64,000 nt of DNA. Origin: Ottelia alismoides (Eukaryota > Streptophyta > Magnoliopsida > Alismatales > Hydrocharitaceae). Positions within the stretch are counted from its first letter, which is position 1. Each line of letters begins with the position of its first letter. A program made the translations under genes and the position numbers. The notes beneath the pieces are model-generated. The model saw only the letters and a program-made list of their open reading frames with translations. It had not been told where the DNA came from and ran no database searches. The DNA lies in NCBI GenBank assembly GCA_037367405.1, contig JAZKJV010000149.1, positions 1 through 64,000 of the forward strand, given 5' to 3'. Below are positions 10,883 through 23,260 of the stretch, one piece after another.

Positions 10883-12301
10883 CAGCAAGGGTAGTTAGGT
10901 TTCTCTTTTGACCTACTATTCTTGATTGTATATATTTGTGTATATTTTTCCATATTAACTCCATTGTTCATATTCACAACATTTATTTCATTTTTCTTGC
11001 TCATATTTGATAATTGTATTTCTTGTCGATTCTCACTTTTATTTTTCTTACGAGGCCCACGGAGCGAAGGAGAAGATCTTAGGAGATCCGAAGCACCCAA
11101 GCGAAGCGGAGGTAGCTTGATTCTTCACCGAGTCATAGGAAAGCGTGAGAAGAGGAGAAGAAGAACTGATTGAGACCAAACAAATCAGACATTCTTTTAT
11201 TTATTTCTAGCATTTGAACTCTTGTAAATGAACATTCATTTGTAACGGAGTCTGTTTCACCAAGTGTCAATGCACTTGGGGGATCTCACTTGTTTTGTTT
11301 TCATCGCCTTATTTTTCCTTGTTTCATGCGGAGTTCGTGAGATACCTATCGATTGCTTTAATTAATTTTCTTGAGTCAGGTAATTAATTAGGTCCAAACA
11401 CCCTAAATAAGATTTAATGTACCTATAGAGTAGGGCGTACCTTGGACTTAGTCAAATTAACTTGTTCTTGCTCGTTAATAGAAGATATTGATAAGGATGG
11501 TTCACTTGCATTTGCATATAGGTTATTTTATTTTTCCGTATTTAAATTCTACGCGGATCACCCTACTTGTAGAGTGGTGGGGATAAGGCATGCATCTCTA
11601 ACCCATGCATGCATCATTGTGTTTAATCACGCATTGGCATTTCTGATCTCCTTCCTTGTTTTCACTCACATAAGTAAAAAAGGAAATTGGACACTCGGTA
11701 GGCGATTCATTGAAAATATTAAAACCAAGTGATAATTTTCTAAAATTTGGGACTGCTAAAAAAACTCGAGCCTAAAATAAACGTAAGGAAAAATCATTAT
11801 TTTGAGGAGACTAATCCACGTCTTGTTTGATTTATCTGCAGCGAGAGAGCGATCCGTGCACTAGGATAAAACCATGTCCGAACTCTCTTCAGACTACTAT
11901 TTTGTGATTAGTTGTTCTCTAGTGAGGACTTCACCAGGTAGCCGGTAATCGGTCCCTGATTTCCTTAGCAGAGTGGGTAGATCGGGTAGAGCGTAAATTG
12001 TTCGCACCCATACTAACTGGGAAAAACTAGTTGTGAGATTGGGACTGTCTCCTGGGAGCATTGTGCTCCTAACATCTCGCTTTAACTGCTCTGATATATT
12101 GTATTTTTACTTAAATCTAAATTGACAAGATAATTGATCGAACCTTTACGGTCTTCACATTGCATTGAGTTGGTAAATTGGGGGTTTATATTGTGTTTGA
12201 CTGCTTGTATGCATACTCGATCCTTCTGCGTATTTGTGCCTTTTTCTCCCCATCTTTCCACTTGACCCTCGTGATCTCCCATCCTGACTTTTGTTTCAGA
12301 G
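10883..12301 (+). other. gypsy1 untranslated leader
   Basis: 1.4 kb between primer site and first gag-like ATG. It is homologous in pieces to the gypsy3 leader, for example CGAGGCCCACGGAGCGA at 11050 against CGAGGACCCGATGAGCGA at 49738, and the CTTGGGGGATCTCA and TTTTCATCGC words at 11275-11310 against 50030-50060. It is also homologous to gypsy2: TAGCCGGTAATCGG near 11940 matches the reverse complement of 35895-35915. The short frames in it are not shared and are unlikely to be translated. Confidence 0.65.
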
Positions 12302-13645
12302 ATGGCCGACTGTAGTTATTTTAATCCGATCCTCGCGGACTTCTTGCACTCTCTAGCCAATCCACCTTCCTTTTTCCATGAGGAATTTCCACCTTATTTA
12401 TGTGCATATCCACCTAACCCATTATTTTAAGAGACGGACTCTGATTCCCACCCCTCATTCCACTCACCCAATCCTAGGATTTTGGATTCACGTTTCATGA
12501 TTTCCACACTTGAGACACTGAATCAGATGATGGAGCATATGAATTCGAGGATTACCAATTTATTTTGCATAAATGAGAGCCAGAACGCTACTCCACTATT
12601 TGAGGATATGGATTCACTTGAGGATAATTGTGAGAGATTACAATCGCCCAAAATATAAAAAAATGAGAAAAAATTAAAAATCCAAAAATATTTTGGGAGA
12701 CACATGGTTTATTCATTTTGTGAGGAGAGGGAACCCATGCCAAACAATTTTTCCACACAGTCATTCACCACATGTCCTAACTTTGATCCCGACGATTCCA
12801 CTATACAGACTGCTCTTGGCAATCCTCGTGTATATGTTGATTATGATCTCCTCCCTTTTATGGAGGAGGTCTAAAAATTCAAAAAAATGTTGACTGAACC
12901 TGAAGTGATGGCCACCATTCACGAGATCATTAAAGCCCCACTTCACCAGTCCATGACCCATTTGTCTGCTCCTCAACCCAAGAAAAGAAAGCGGAGGAGA
13001 AGATCTGAACGTCACATCTTGACCATGGCCACTGCCTAAGCCATCTCTCATCGTCTGCATTTTAAGAACGTGAACACTGCCACACCACTTGTGAGTTGCT
13101 CCATATCTAACTATTCTTGTGATAACACTCTCTTTGATGGTGGTTCGTCAATCAATATAATACCCTTCTCTATGGTACAATCTCTTCATCTTGGACTACA
13201 ATAAAATCAGGGTGATAGTTCAATTTGCTGATGGATCTATCAAGAGACCGAAGGGTATTCTTGAAAACGTTGTCATTCTTATTCAGGGCATAATTTCACT
13301 TATGATTTTGTCATATTGCCCATGGAGACCTCCACCCCGGTGGAGCACCATCCAATCATCCTGGGATGGCCTTTCCTCACCTCTTCGGGAGCTGATGCTT
13401 ATTATGGATCAGGAGATATTCGCTTCTGTTCTGATGTAGAGAGCGATGTGTTGATCAATACACCAATTACTGACCAGAGACTTGCATCCAATGAGAACCC
13501 GCCCGTGTTGGACAACCCTATGGAATTTGACCTCAATGATAATATCAGAGATTTGTGTTACATGTTGGATGATACTGAGACCCAAGGATTCCTCGTTAGG
13601 GAGGAAGACTCAAAAAACATTGACCTCAGAGTTCCCTTTCTGGTA
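12302..13645 (+). pseudogene. gypsy1 gag-like N-terminus fused to aspartic protease remnant
   Basis: Starting at the ATG after CAGAG (protein start MADCSYFNPI), one frame runs to about 13195 with only four or so stops. A Lys/Arg-rich patch (PKKRKRRRRSERH, near 12980-13015) looks like a nuclear-import or nucleic-acid-binding stretch. The conserved words HILTMAT and LFDGGSSINIIP follow. The latter is the retropepsin active site with D-T/S-G changed to DGG. After a frameshift come VQFADGSIKRPKG and then IILGWPFL, the second protease motif. In the family the protease trims the Gag-Pol polyprotein in the particle. The gag core that gypsy3 still has is missing here, and nothing resembling reverse transcriptase follows. 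Clearly inactive. Confidence 0.75.
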
Positions 13646-14196
13646 TGTTGAGATGCATTGATGACATCCGGGGGATTTACACAATAGACACCTTGGAGCG
13701 GAAGGCATACTCTGAGACTAGACATGACAGACATGATTTGACTACTTTCAATGATGAGTCTTTTCCTATTCACCCTGATTTAGATGAGACCGATAAGGCC
13801 AAATTTGATTTGATTGCTTTAATAAAGGAATTTGGGCCTTTTGATAAAGATGATGATCCAGTAGAGGCTTGCCAGGCTGCAATTGATCTTACTTTTTCTG
13901 ATGATGATTTCGAGCCTTTTTACTTTGATATTTGTGAGAATTCCTAGGCAGGAGATGACCACACTACTTCCACTAACCGATTCGTTCATGCACACTCTGA
14001 GACTGCTGAGGATACATTCTTGGTCAATCATGATCAGTTCATGTCTAATGATGACCCAATATCGACCTATACCTTGTCAGATCCATACCTCAGTGGTCTC
14101 GAAAGAAGGTTCGCTTTCGACCTTCTTGACCTTTATACATCCATTCCTTTTGTATATCCTTTTGTTTCATTCTTTCTTCTCCCGTTTTATCGTTAA
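13645..14196 (+). pseudogene. gypsy1 acidic ORF after the protease, function unknown
   Basis: ATG at 13645, then 183 codons broken by a single TAG at 13945-13947, ending at TAA 14194-14196. The ATG overlaps the stop of the protease frame (ATGTTGA), so it may once have continued that polyprotein in the -1 frame. The product is rich in Asp, Glu and Phe (for example FSDDDFEPFYFDICENS). I recognise no domain. In Athila relatives the reverse transcriptase would be expected here, but none of its motifs is visible. Confidence 0.45.
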
Positions 14197-16192
14197 CACC
14201 TTTTCCGTGTGTGTGTGTATGCTATATTTATGGGGGGGGGGGTGAATGATTTGTGTTGTTCATATTCATCCTCTTCATCACTCTTATTGTTGCCTATACT
14301 TAAGGATACTCTACTCTAAATATAAGGTGACTGATGTGGTTCATATCGCTTTTTTGTTTTTGAGTTTGTACATTCTCTACATTGGCTTTCCCCTTTTGTA
14401 AAGTCTTATATACTTAGGATTACTTGATCCTAAGTTTAGGTGGGATCATCGACTTATCTTTTCTTTGAGTCGTTGTACAATAGGAGTCTTTTCACTTTTC
14501 TGTACTTAGCACGAGTTATGTCTTCCTTTGCGACTCTCTAATCACTATGTCGACAAAGTTGGTGGAAAGTATCAGTGGTGTTGTATATATTGCATATATA
14601 CTTTATACATAACTCGTACTTTTAAATATAATTATTTTTGGGGGTATGTATCTAAATTCGTAAAATCCACGTGTGTGTATATAGACTTTGATCGCCTTTT
14701 AAAAAAGAACAAAGCAAAAAAAACAAAAAAAACAACAACAACAAACACAAAATAAGAAAAAAACAAAAAAATTTAAAAAAACAAAAACAATTAAAAACAA
14801 AAAACAAACCAACCAAAAAAATCTTGTATATACTTGTATATATTTTACTTTTTGAAAAAAATTACAAAACCAAAAAGTCTATAAAATGTTGCATAATAAA
14901 AAAATCTCTTTTTCACATGTGCATCATTTTCCTTTCTTTTGCAAAGATACATAAAAAGCTCAAATTAGAAAATTGTTTAAAAAAAACTACTTTTTGCATT
15001 GTACATATTTCTTGCATTTTCATGTGCATTTTTAAGGATAGTATTGAAATTTAAACTAAGTCTACAATAAAATAAAAGAATGGAGCTTATTTGGGCCTTA
15101 TCCACTTAATTTCAGAGGAACCTTATAAGAATTAGAGTTAAGACTTTTCAGATCCTAGTGACTTCATTCTTTGAGTCCATAAGACTTTGTTCACGTGTCA
15201 TCTTGATTAGTCTAAGTAGAACATTTAACAATACATGCATGATTCTTTCAGACAGTGGCTTATATTGGACAAGCACTCTACACGTAGCTCTTCATAGAGG
15301 AGGTAGTAAGGAGGCAGAATCTTTTGGCCTGGAGTAGCATACGAGGGTACATCTAGGCAGAACCTCTCATCTTCCTCTAGGGATGGTTGTGCATCTCAAC
15401 CTGATCTGATGGTGTTGAGGTCTAAAGACAGGATGCTATGGGGTTGCAATAATGCCTCAAAAGATGAATAGTCTACTACCTCAAGAGGAAAACATTCCTT
15501 ATGTATATGCTGCACCTTGTTCATATTTTTAAAAAAATGGGAAAACGTGCATAATCTCCAAAGATGAATAGGCCTCATTGAAAAGTAAAATGTCTGCCGG
15601 AGTGTATATACAAGGATTAAAAAAGAAATTAACCAGAGCTTCAAAGTCAAATTTTTGTAAGCTTGCATCTGGATGACTTAGCTACACTAGTCATGCATCC
15701 AAGGATAGGTAGCTATACTGGTTACCGTCCATTCTTTTCTCCATCACCACTTCTTGAGCTGGTTGTACTTGAACTTAGAAGGGAATATCCCTGCTCCTCG
15801 AGGAAAGAGTTGCTAGATCGGGGGACTAGAGTTACCTTATCGAGGGAGGCTGTTTCTTTGCTACTTTTGAGATGAGGAGCTATATTTCACTTACACCATA
15901 CAAGTAAAGATTCATAGTCATAAGAATTTGTGTATGTAGACTTGTTCTGACCTAACTGTTGAGGAGACCTGAAAAGGAGTCTTATGGAACTTAGAGGCTG
16001 CTAGGATTTAAATCAATTTCCCATTAATGTTCCGCCACACTAAAAATCTAAAGGCCTGATAGAGCTCTATACTTCAATTTTATGAATATGAGTTTAATAC
16101 TCAATGTTTTCCTAATTTATTTATTTTCCTTTCCTTTTCTTTTTATTCACTTATTATTTCAAATAAGTGTTTGTTAAGGGGCTAGCAAAGGT
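14197..16192 (+). other. gypsy1 3' non-coding region
   Basis: 2 kb between the last coding remnant and the polypurine tract. It holds a G-run (14232-14242), two hairpins with polypurine-tract-like arms (14293-14330 and 14409-14440) and an A-rich stretch (14700-14830). Frames at 15396-15668 (minus) and 15663-15875 (plus) show no known motif. Confidence 0.5.
14293..14440. repeat. paired hairpins with PPT-like arms (gypsy1)
   Basis: The first hairpin pairs CCTATACTTAAGG with CTAAATATAAGG imperfectly. The second pairs TATACTTAGGAT (14409-14420) with ATCCTAAGTTTA (14427-14438), with one mismatch and a 6-nt loop. The right arm followed by GGTGGGA resembles the element's own polypurine tract. The same design recurs in gypsy2 at 31959-32312. 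Confidence 0.6.
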
Positions 16193-16205
16193 AAAGTATA
16201 GGGGA
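16193..16205 (+). promoter_or_regulatory. gypsy1 polypurine tract
   Basis: AAAGTATAGGGGA directly abuts the TGATGAATC start of the 3' LTR. This is the position and composition expected of the plus-strand primer. Confidence 0.82.
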
Positions 16206-19200
16206 TGATGAATCTGCATTTCACCATATTTATTCATTTATTTTAGCTTAAAATCCCATATAAAACACCTGTATATAATACTAACTCCATATTCTTACTA
16301 ACTTCCATCCTTGTGTAAATTTTGTACACTTATTATCATTTAACCTAAAATAAATAAATAAATAAAGGAAAAATAAAGAAAAAAATAAGAAAAGAAACCA
16401 GACTGTACATATGTAATAGATACAGGCTCACCAGAACCCCGAGATCAGGTCAAGACTTTACCTGATCGACCAGGAAAAACGTAGGGGGAGATAGGGTCCT
16501 TAATGAAAAAAATTTCCAAAAAAAAGTGTGTTGTGTATATTTGTATACTACACTATTTTATTTACATCAATTGACCTCAAACTAAATAATTTTCAAAACA
16601 AAAGTTGTAAATAAAAATGTTGCTTAATTAGTAAAAATGTTTGCTAGACAAAATTATGTACAGAATAAAAGCAACCACAATTGGAAAAAGCCATTATGTG
16701 ATAATTGAAAGATCAATTATGGCTCCATATGAACTCAAATTGAACCAAACTCACTTCCATTTTATTATAAATTAAATTATCTTTAAAACGGTTGTGATTT
16801 TATAATTTTTTTGGTTACGGTTGAAAAGTCAGTTTTCTAGGGTGGTTTGTGCAATCTAACCATTTATTCATACATATTCTACTTGTAAATATTTTTACTA
16901 ATAATTTAAAACAAAAATTAAAAATTAAAAATGTTAAAAGAAAAAAAAATAATTTTCTTATTTCACTATGTATATAATGTACCTTACGTATATAGTATAG
17001 GTATATAGTTGCTATTCTTAAATAACCACCAAAAAATTAAAAAATTAAAATTTTTTATTCAATTTTATTGAGTGACAAAAATGCCAAAAAAATATATTTT
17101 TTGATAATAATTTTAACTTTATCTCATTTCAAATTTTTTTCTCTTATCTCTATCTTCATTCAAAAATTTCAAAAAAAAAAAATCAAAACCATTCTTTATC
17201 TATTAATACGAACCTCTCTCCCTCACTTCAACTAGATCAATCTTTGGTGAGAGGAGCCCGATCTCTGAGAGTCTTCTTGTCGCAGTAGGGTGCCTAGCCT
17301 TCTAGCCATCCAATGATAGCGATTTGGCCTTCATCGAGGCGATCACGGTCTTTTACGCTCCTACGATGAGTTCCACATTTTTCTTCTCTTGTTTGTAACC
17401 TATGTTAACAAAGTTTATTCCCCGTATTTTTATTTCGTTGTCATTTTTTTATCTAGATCTTTTAATCCATCATGAGTTTTATTCACCTTCGATTCTGATT
17501 TTTCATCTCACTTTCTTGATATCTGCACGTTCTTTTCTACCTTGCACGATCTCTCACCTCCGACCACGTACGGTGGTCGGAGATTTGGTTCCATCCATCA
17601 TTTTCCGCAGAATCGCACTCGTTCACATGTTCTGTTTTGATTCTGGGATTGAGTCACCATGCTCATGTCCTAATTTGTTTATAAATAAAAAAAATCTCTT
17701 TCTTTCTAACATTTGTTTTGCAGGTAAAAATTTGAAAAAATATATAAAAAATTATTATTTACAGTTTTTGTTTCTAAAAAAATATAAAAAATGTTTTAAT
17801 TTTGTTTCTATATTAACAATTGAAAATTAAAAAAAATAAAATACAAATAAAAAATCCAATCAACCGTGGCACCTGCCACCCTCCATCTTTGATCTTCTCT
17901 CAGCCCGGCACCCGTCCCCCAACTGCCATCCCCGCGCAGCATCGCACGTCCCATCTAGTGACACCGGCGGCGCTGTGCAAGCTCTATCGATTCTGCGCCA
18001 CCCACTGCTCGACGCAGCACCCCACAGCATCTCCGTTGCCCGTCGCCACATCTGAACCCAGCATCGCCACCGATTGCCCAGTAGTGCCTCTACAAGTCGC
18101 CAACCAGACCACGCCACTGCGGAGACCCGCGCACCGCCCCTTCACCGTGGCACAATAGTGCCTCGCCAGCCCGCATTGCCGTCGCTTGGAACGACCCTCC
18201 GCCACCGCTGGTCGTCGATCATCTGCTTGAAGACCACCCACACCCCTGCAGCTTGAGAGAAAGAAGAGGGCAGCGCACCTGTGCCCCCGTGGCTCTTCTT
18301 TGAAGAACAAGAATGAAGAGAAACCATAGGTGGGGGAAAGAAATTTAAAAAAAATGGACAAATTACATTAAAGCCCCAAGAGATTTTCATATTTACAGAA
18401 AGGTCCTCGCCTCACGTGCCTTGCACACATATATTGGGTAAATAACAACTTTTATATTGCACTTTTTTTATGCTACCTTTCAATCCAAAACTTTAAATAT
18501 TTACATTTTAGTCCCTGAATTTCCAAACTCTATTTTGCATGCTTCTTTTCATTGAAATGTATAATTGTGTTAGTCAATAAATTTCCCAAAAATCATGTTA
18601 TGCTCCTGATGTATGTATATTTCTAATATAAAATTTTCACTACATTTTTTTTTCATTTGTTATCATTAAAAAATAAAAAATAGTGTCATTTTCTCTTCAT
18701 TAAATTCAAAAATCAATAAAGATTTGAATATTGCTCTAAAAATTCAAAAAAAAAACAGATTAATTTCCTTTCATTGTCTTTTAATTTATGTGCAAATTTC
18801 GTGCATTAATTCTATTAAAACTAAAAAAATGAATAAAAAATCTTTTAAAATCACAAAAAAACTACAAAAATCCAAAAATCGTGATTTCACTTCCTGTTTG
18901 TATAGATTTCTTAACCTTTTAGCATAAAAATAGTCTCCAGGAGTTTTGGCCCCTTAAAATATTTTTAAGTTGCAAATTACTCTAGGTTGTGCACTATTTA
19001 TCATTTTTGTCACTGTTTGATTTTTAGAAAATACAAACACTTATGAAAAATCTACAAAAATCCCTACAAACATTTCAAAGCCTTTAAAACCCAAAAAAAT
19101 CTCTGGATTTTTCTAAACATTTTTTATATAATTAAAAAATACAAAAAGAGTGTGGTGCGCGTATTTCGTGGCTTGTCCATATTGTTCCTTATTTTAGAAA

Positions 19201-19581
19201 ATAAAAAATTGCAAAAATCAAAATCATTAATAATTTGAAAATCAGAAAATAAAAAATTAAAAAATAAAATAATTTAAAGAAAAATAAAAAAGATAAAAAA
19301 AATCACAAAAAACCAAGATCGTTTGTAATTGAGATTCTTTTTTTTTAATTGATTTTTGATAATTTGAATAACCCTCGTGAACTGTAGCCTCCTTGAGTTC
19401 TATCCTATCTGCTATAGAGATAAATAAGTACCAAAATTTTCTCTTGCTTCATTATTCTCTTATAATTAATTTTGCAACTTGAGAAGAAAAAATTGTTTAT
19501 TTGTGCTGGGAATTTTGGGGATCACAACTACAACTTCATATTCATTAATAATTATAACTCCTCGAGAATCCTATCTCAACA
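16206..19581 (+). repeat. gypsy1 3' LTR
   Basis: 3376 bp, starting TGATGAATCTGC and ending CTATCTCAACA, homologous along its length to 7501-10857. TATA-like region at 17194-17210, GC-rich island at 17865-18330. Confidence 0.92.
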
Positions 19582-19586
19582 GTGGA
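19582..19586. repeat. 5-bp target site duplication of gypsy1, right (GTGGA)
   Basis: It immediately follows the 3' LTR and is identical to 7496-7500. Confidence 0.88.
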
Positions 19587-20105
19587 TGACTAGGAAGTTG
19601 GGGAGATATGAGGGTATTGGGAGGCTGTCATATGACTAGGGGAAAAGTGAACAATGGTGGTCAATGAATGTGTATATTATGGGAGAGAATGGGACTCGAG
19701 TAGAGAAGATTAATAGCGATCATTGAATCGAGTGATTCAATGATCATGATGGATCTGTTCGATGAAGATCATCGAGGTCAGGGCACCATTAAATCAATTG
19801 ATCCAACTACCCCCAGAATAGGCATGTAAGGATTAGTTAACACCGCTGGATCAAGAATCAAATGGTGGTAAAGAGTGGTGGGTGAAGACAAAGCGTCGGG
19901 TTGCTTGGCATGCCTAGAAGGGGCCACATGGCCCAATAAAAAAATCAAAAATGAAAAATAAAAGAAAATTGGAAATAAAATATAAAATGACTACAAAAAA
20001 GTGTTTATCACGAAAAAGATGTTAATCTTAATGAGATCTACAACTTTTGTCAATGACAAAAATGCAATAGACCTCATTTGTACATACTTTATTTTTGTTT
20101 AATTA
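19587..20105 (-). repeat. truncated gypsy2-type LTR fragment
   Basis: A block at about 19725-19795 (containing ATGATCATGATGGATCTGTT and AGATCATCGAGGTCAGGGCACC) matches 28930-28990 of the gypsy2 3' LTR. About 19925-20090, with its A-rich run and GAGATCTACAACTTTTGTCAA, matches 29590-29740. The order is the same as in gypsy2. The fragment is cut by gypsy1 on the left and meets the copia LTR on the right. Confidence 0.55.
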
Positions 20106-20239
20106 GCAGGCGGAACTTCCGTGAACAACCACGCAAACCCACTTCGGCCTCTCTATCTTTATCCTATACCTTGCCTACTGATTTTCTTTATTGATCTCCC
20201 AAGGCATTCTAGAATATGTTAAGTTGGGCTAGCACAAAA

Positions 20240-21108
20240 TTTGATAGTCGTGTAAACAATATCAGTCATATGCTTTCCAAAAGCATATGTTAATATTCTC
20301 TAATTCTTTTTTTTTGTTTCATAAACAATGTGACCATCGGTTGATTTTGTGATGACTCCATGTCTCATGAGTGAGCTCCATCTTTTGACCATTTTTGTTG
20401 TGATTCCCATTTCAAAACGTATGATTACCTTGTCTCATGAGTGCCCCATAATTAGTTAGACCTCATTTTGACCTTTTTTTGTGGTGACTCCCATTTCAGA
20501 ATGTATGATCATGTATGATTCATTCGAGAGATCATATGTCTCCTATTTCCTTACATGCACACCGGCTCAATTGTATGTTGATCTTCTTTGTCCTTCTGCC
20601 TATTAGTTTGCGAAATGTACATGCTATGATATATAAATCTATATATTTCTCTGATAAAAGTATGCGAGCATGTTCGTGACAATACACAATACTTGTGTTT
20701 AGTATCTCAATCTTATCACGTTAACTCTTTAACTTCACTCATTCGAAAACTTTGAATCCACATTTCTACACATAGGATTCACATCGATAATGTTAGTAAT
20801 ATATTTTTCTTTATAGAAAAATGCCATATATACTCAGACATGAGATCCTTCTTGAATGTCACTTAACAATGTCGATTGTGTCCTTGATCTAACTCTTTAG
20901 ATCTATGACCTGACATTAGCCTTTCTGACTTATCTCTTTACATCAACTACGTTATGATATCAAAACGTCCATGGAACATAACCTTATTTTTTACCAAGGG
21001 TCATTATAAATGAAAAACTTAATTATAGTTTATTCCTCAAATAATGGAATTAGACAATTCATAACCATTTATTACATAATAACTTGTCATGGGAATGCAT
21101 GTCCAAAA
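20240..21108 (-). repeat. copia LTR fragment (5' part of LTR, minus orientation)
   Basis: Reading on minus, it starts near 21108 with the TTGGACATGC end typical of this copia family. It is collinear with the U3 part of the copia2 LTR, sharing the CTCATGAGTGAGCTC, TGCACACCGG and GCCAAATGTACAT-type blocks. R/U5 is missing. No polypurine tract lies beside it, so it is a truncated solo copy. 20106-20239 is unassigned. Confidence 0.65.
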
Positions 21109-21247
21109 GCACTTTGTAATAATTCTTGGCATATGCTCCTATGACTGATCAACAAACCATATTATTTAACTAAATGGTCAAAATATTCGTCACATGTCTA
21201 TATTTATAAGAGTTGTCAATGCATGGCTCCAAGGAATTGTAAAAGGA

Positions 21248-22880
21248 TGTTAGGCATGTAAGCACTTCGTGACTCATTATACAATCATTGATATTGCAAT
21301 TATATCATTGCAAATCAGAAATAAATAATATTAATGATTGAAAAATTATTCATAAGATCCCTCGTTATGAACAAGGATACGTACATCGACCACCTATGAT
21401 ATTACACAATTGTTGATCTAGTTAAGATTCTAATCATAGAGGCTAGGGTATAGCTATCGATCTATAAAGTTAGATGTAAAACATAATTACAATTGTAAAA
21501 TGTTATCAAAAGAGGATCCCTCGTTTGAGAAGATATGTCAGTCTTCTCCAAGGAACAGTATGTGAATGACAATCCTAATGCAATTCCTCTACATAGGAAT
21601 AGATATTTAGCAGTTAAAATGTGTTAAGTTACATAGTTAACTGGTGAGATGGAGATATTAGGATTGGTATCATAGATTTTATGAGACAAGCACGCATCCT
21701 TTAATCATATATATATACATTGAAGTATGTGCATTTGACATATTGATAGGTCGAGGAGTGGACAAGGTCTACTAACGATGAAACTAGACGGATTTTAGTG
21801 ATGCTATTTAAAGATAGGATGAATGAGATTTATTTTATTACTCTCTAACCTTAGTTCATCGAACTAAAATCGACATCTAAAGAGTCGAGATGATATGAAA
21901 GAGCTCAAGATCAATGGATAATGTGGTTTAGCATCTAACTCAATTAGATTGCTCAAGTGGTTATTATTTTTAATATTAAAATTAGTCTAGTATTATGTTG
22001 TTATACATGATTTATATAATCTCGCTATAAAATCTTCAAGTAACTGTGATTGTTGCACAATTCTTAGAAGTCCCAAATTAATTAGGAATTCCTTATTCAT
22101 TAATAGATCAATCTTTGATGACAATGCTTTAACAATGATTTAGGATTTTCATTTATCCCAAAACCATGAACCAATCATGAAAATTTATTCCCATATATCG
22201 TGGATAATGATATCCATGTTGTAACTATCCAAATAATATTTATTGGGACAGTATGATACAACCATTCATGTATCGCTAACTCAAAGATTGGGTATGGAAT
22301 ATGATTTACATATGTGATTATTATTAATTTGATTCGCAATATTTTTTATCAATCTAACTCATATAATTTAATATTAAACTAATGATTGGATAATTGAATT
22401 CAAATCGAAATGGAAAAGGAGAACTCTATCTTCTTGTTAGTGGCCAAAACCCCTCTACATAGAGAGAGGAGAGACCACAATACGATTCTTATTTAACTTC
22501 TATTGATGATGTCCCCACAACTCTCTCCTCTCCCTTTCCATGCCCCTTACATGCATGGACAATAAGCAGACTATGATTAACATCATCCATAGTAATAAGG
22601 AGGAGATCGTCGAGGATCCCCCTTTGTCGTGAGAAGAAGGATTCACGTGATCCATGTGACAATACATGCTTCATCATCGCATCAACATTTGTTTCGATTC
22701 AATGATCGAACTTGAGGTAGGAGATCTTTCCCATTAGAGTCTATTGCCTTACTTAAGGTACAGTTCTCTTTCATATGCGGTACATTAAACAACACAAAAC
22801 CGTTTATGTCATCATGTGGTTTTGTTGTATAATAAATTTTTTTATTATTTATAATCGTATGAAGAATTTTGTTTTTGAAT
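21248..22880 (+). repeat. copia LTR (plus orientation), shortened
   Basis: It starts TGTTAGGCATGTAAGC and follows the copia LTR in order: ATTATACAAT near the 5' end, CATAGAGGCTAG at 21436, CCTCTACATAGGAATAG at 21586, the region around 22500-22640, and GTCATCATGTGGTTTTGTTG near 22815. Several hundred bases of U3 are missing relative to 53400-55945. It faces 20240-21108 head to head across a 139-bp spacer. Confidence 0.65.
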
Positions 22881-22929
22881 AATATCTATTTATTACAATT
22901 TTTCTGTGATGTGTGAGATTCTACCCTCA

Positions 22930-23260
22930 TTCAAATATACGATAAATTGATCTCGTTGTAGATCGAGATCTCCAATCAAAACCTTTCAACCGTACGCCTT
23001 TCTTTGCAACTTCAATTTATGCCACATACTCCTCTATCATAGAAAAAGTAATTGAAGGTTATAAAATGACCTTTCAACTAATGCCAGAGTTTTTCCAAGT
23101 GAATACATGACACATTGTAGATCTCCTCCCATGTAGCATAGTTCGAATCTAAATCCATTGAGTAAACATTCGTAATCACTTCCAGAAATGAGTCCAATAT
23201 CAAGTGTTCCTTCTAGATACTGAAATATCTTCTTGACTTCCTATCAAAGGTTAATGTTAT
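22930..23260 (-). pseudogene. Ty1/copia ribonuclease H fragment, second lineage
   Basis: On minus, EVKKIFQYLEGTLDIGLISG is followed in frame by a decayed stretch ending LGKTLALVERSFYNLQLLFL and then, across a frame change, EEYVA and IEVAKKG. This matches the end of copia reverse transcriptase/ribonuclease H (pattern W-E-A-V-K-R-I-x-R-Y-L-K-G-T, then the S-W-x-S...T-V-A-L-S-T-T-E-A-E-Y segment). The wording differs from copia1 and copia2, so it is another copia lineage. Several stops; inactive. Confidence 0.6.

Larger units (their letters stand above)
7501..19581 (+). mobile_element. gypsy1: complete non-autonomous Athila-like LTR retrotransposon
   Basis: A 12.08-kb element with, in order, a 5' LTR (7501-10857), degenerate tRNA-Asp-type primer site (10861), leader, gag-like/protease remnant (12302-14196), long 3' non-coding part with hairpins, polypurine tract (16193-16205) and 3' LTR (16206-19581), all flanked by GTGGA. 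Very long LTRs, the TGGCGCCGTTGCCGGGG-like primer site and the protease sequence point to the Athila/Tat side of Ty3/gypsy. I see no gag core, reverse transcriptase, ribonuclease H or integrase in the 5.3-kb interior, so mobility must have depended on another element. In the first 150 bp the two LTRs differ at very roughly one site in eight by eye, so the insertion is old. Confidence 0.9.
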
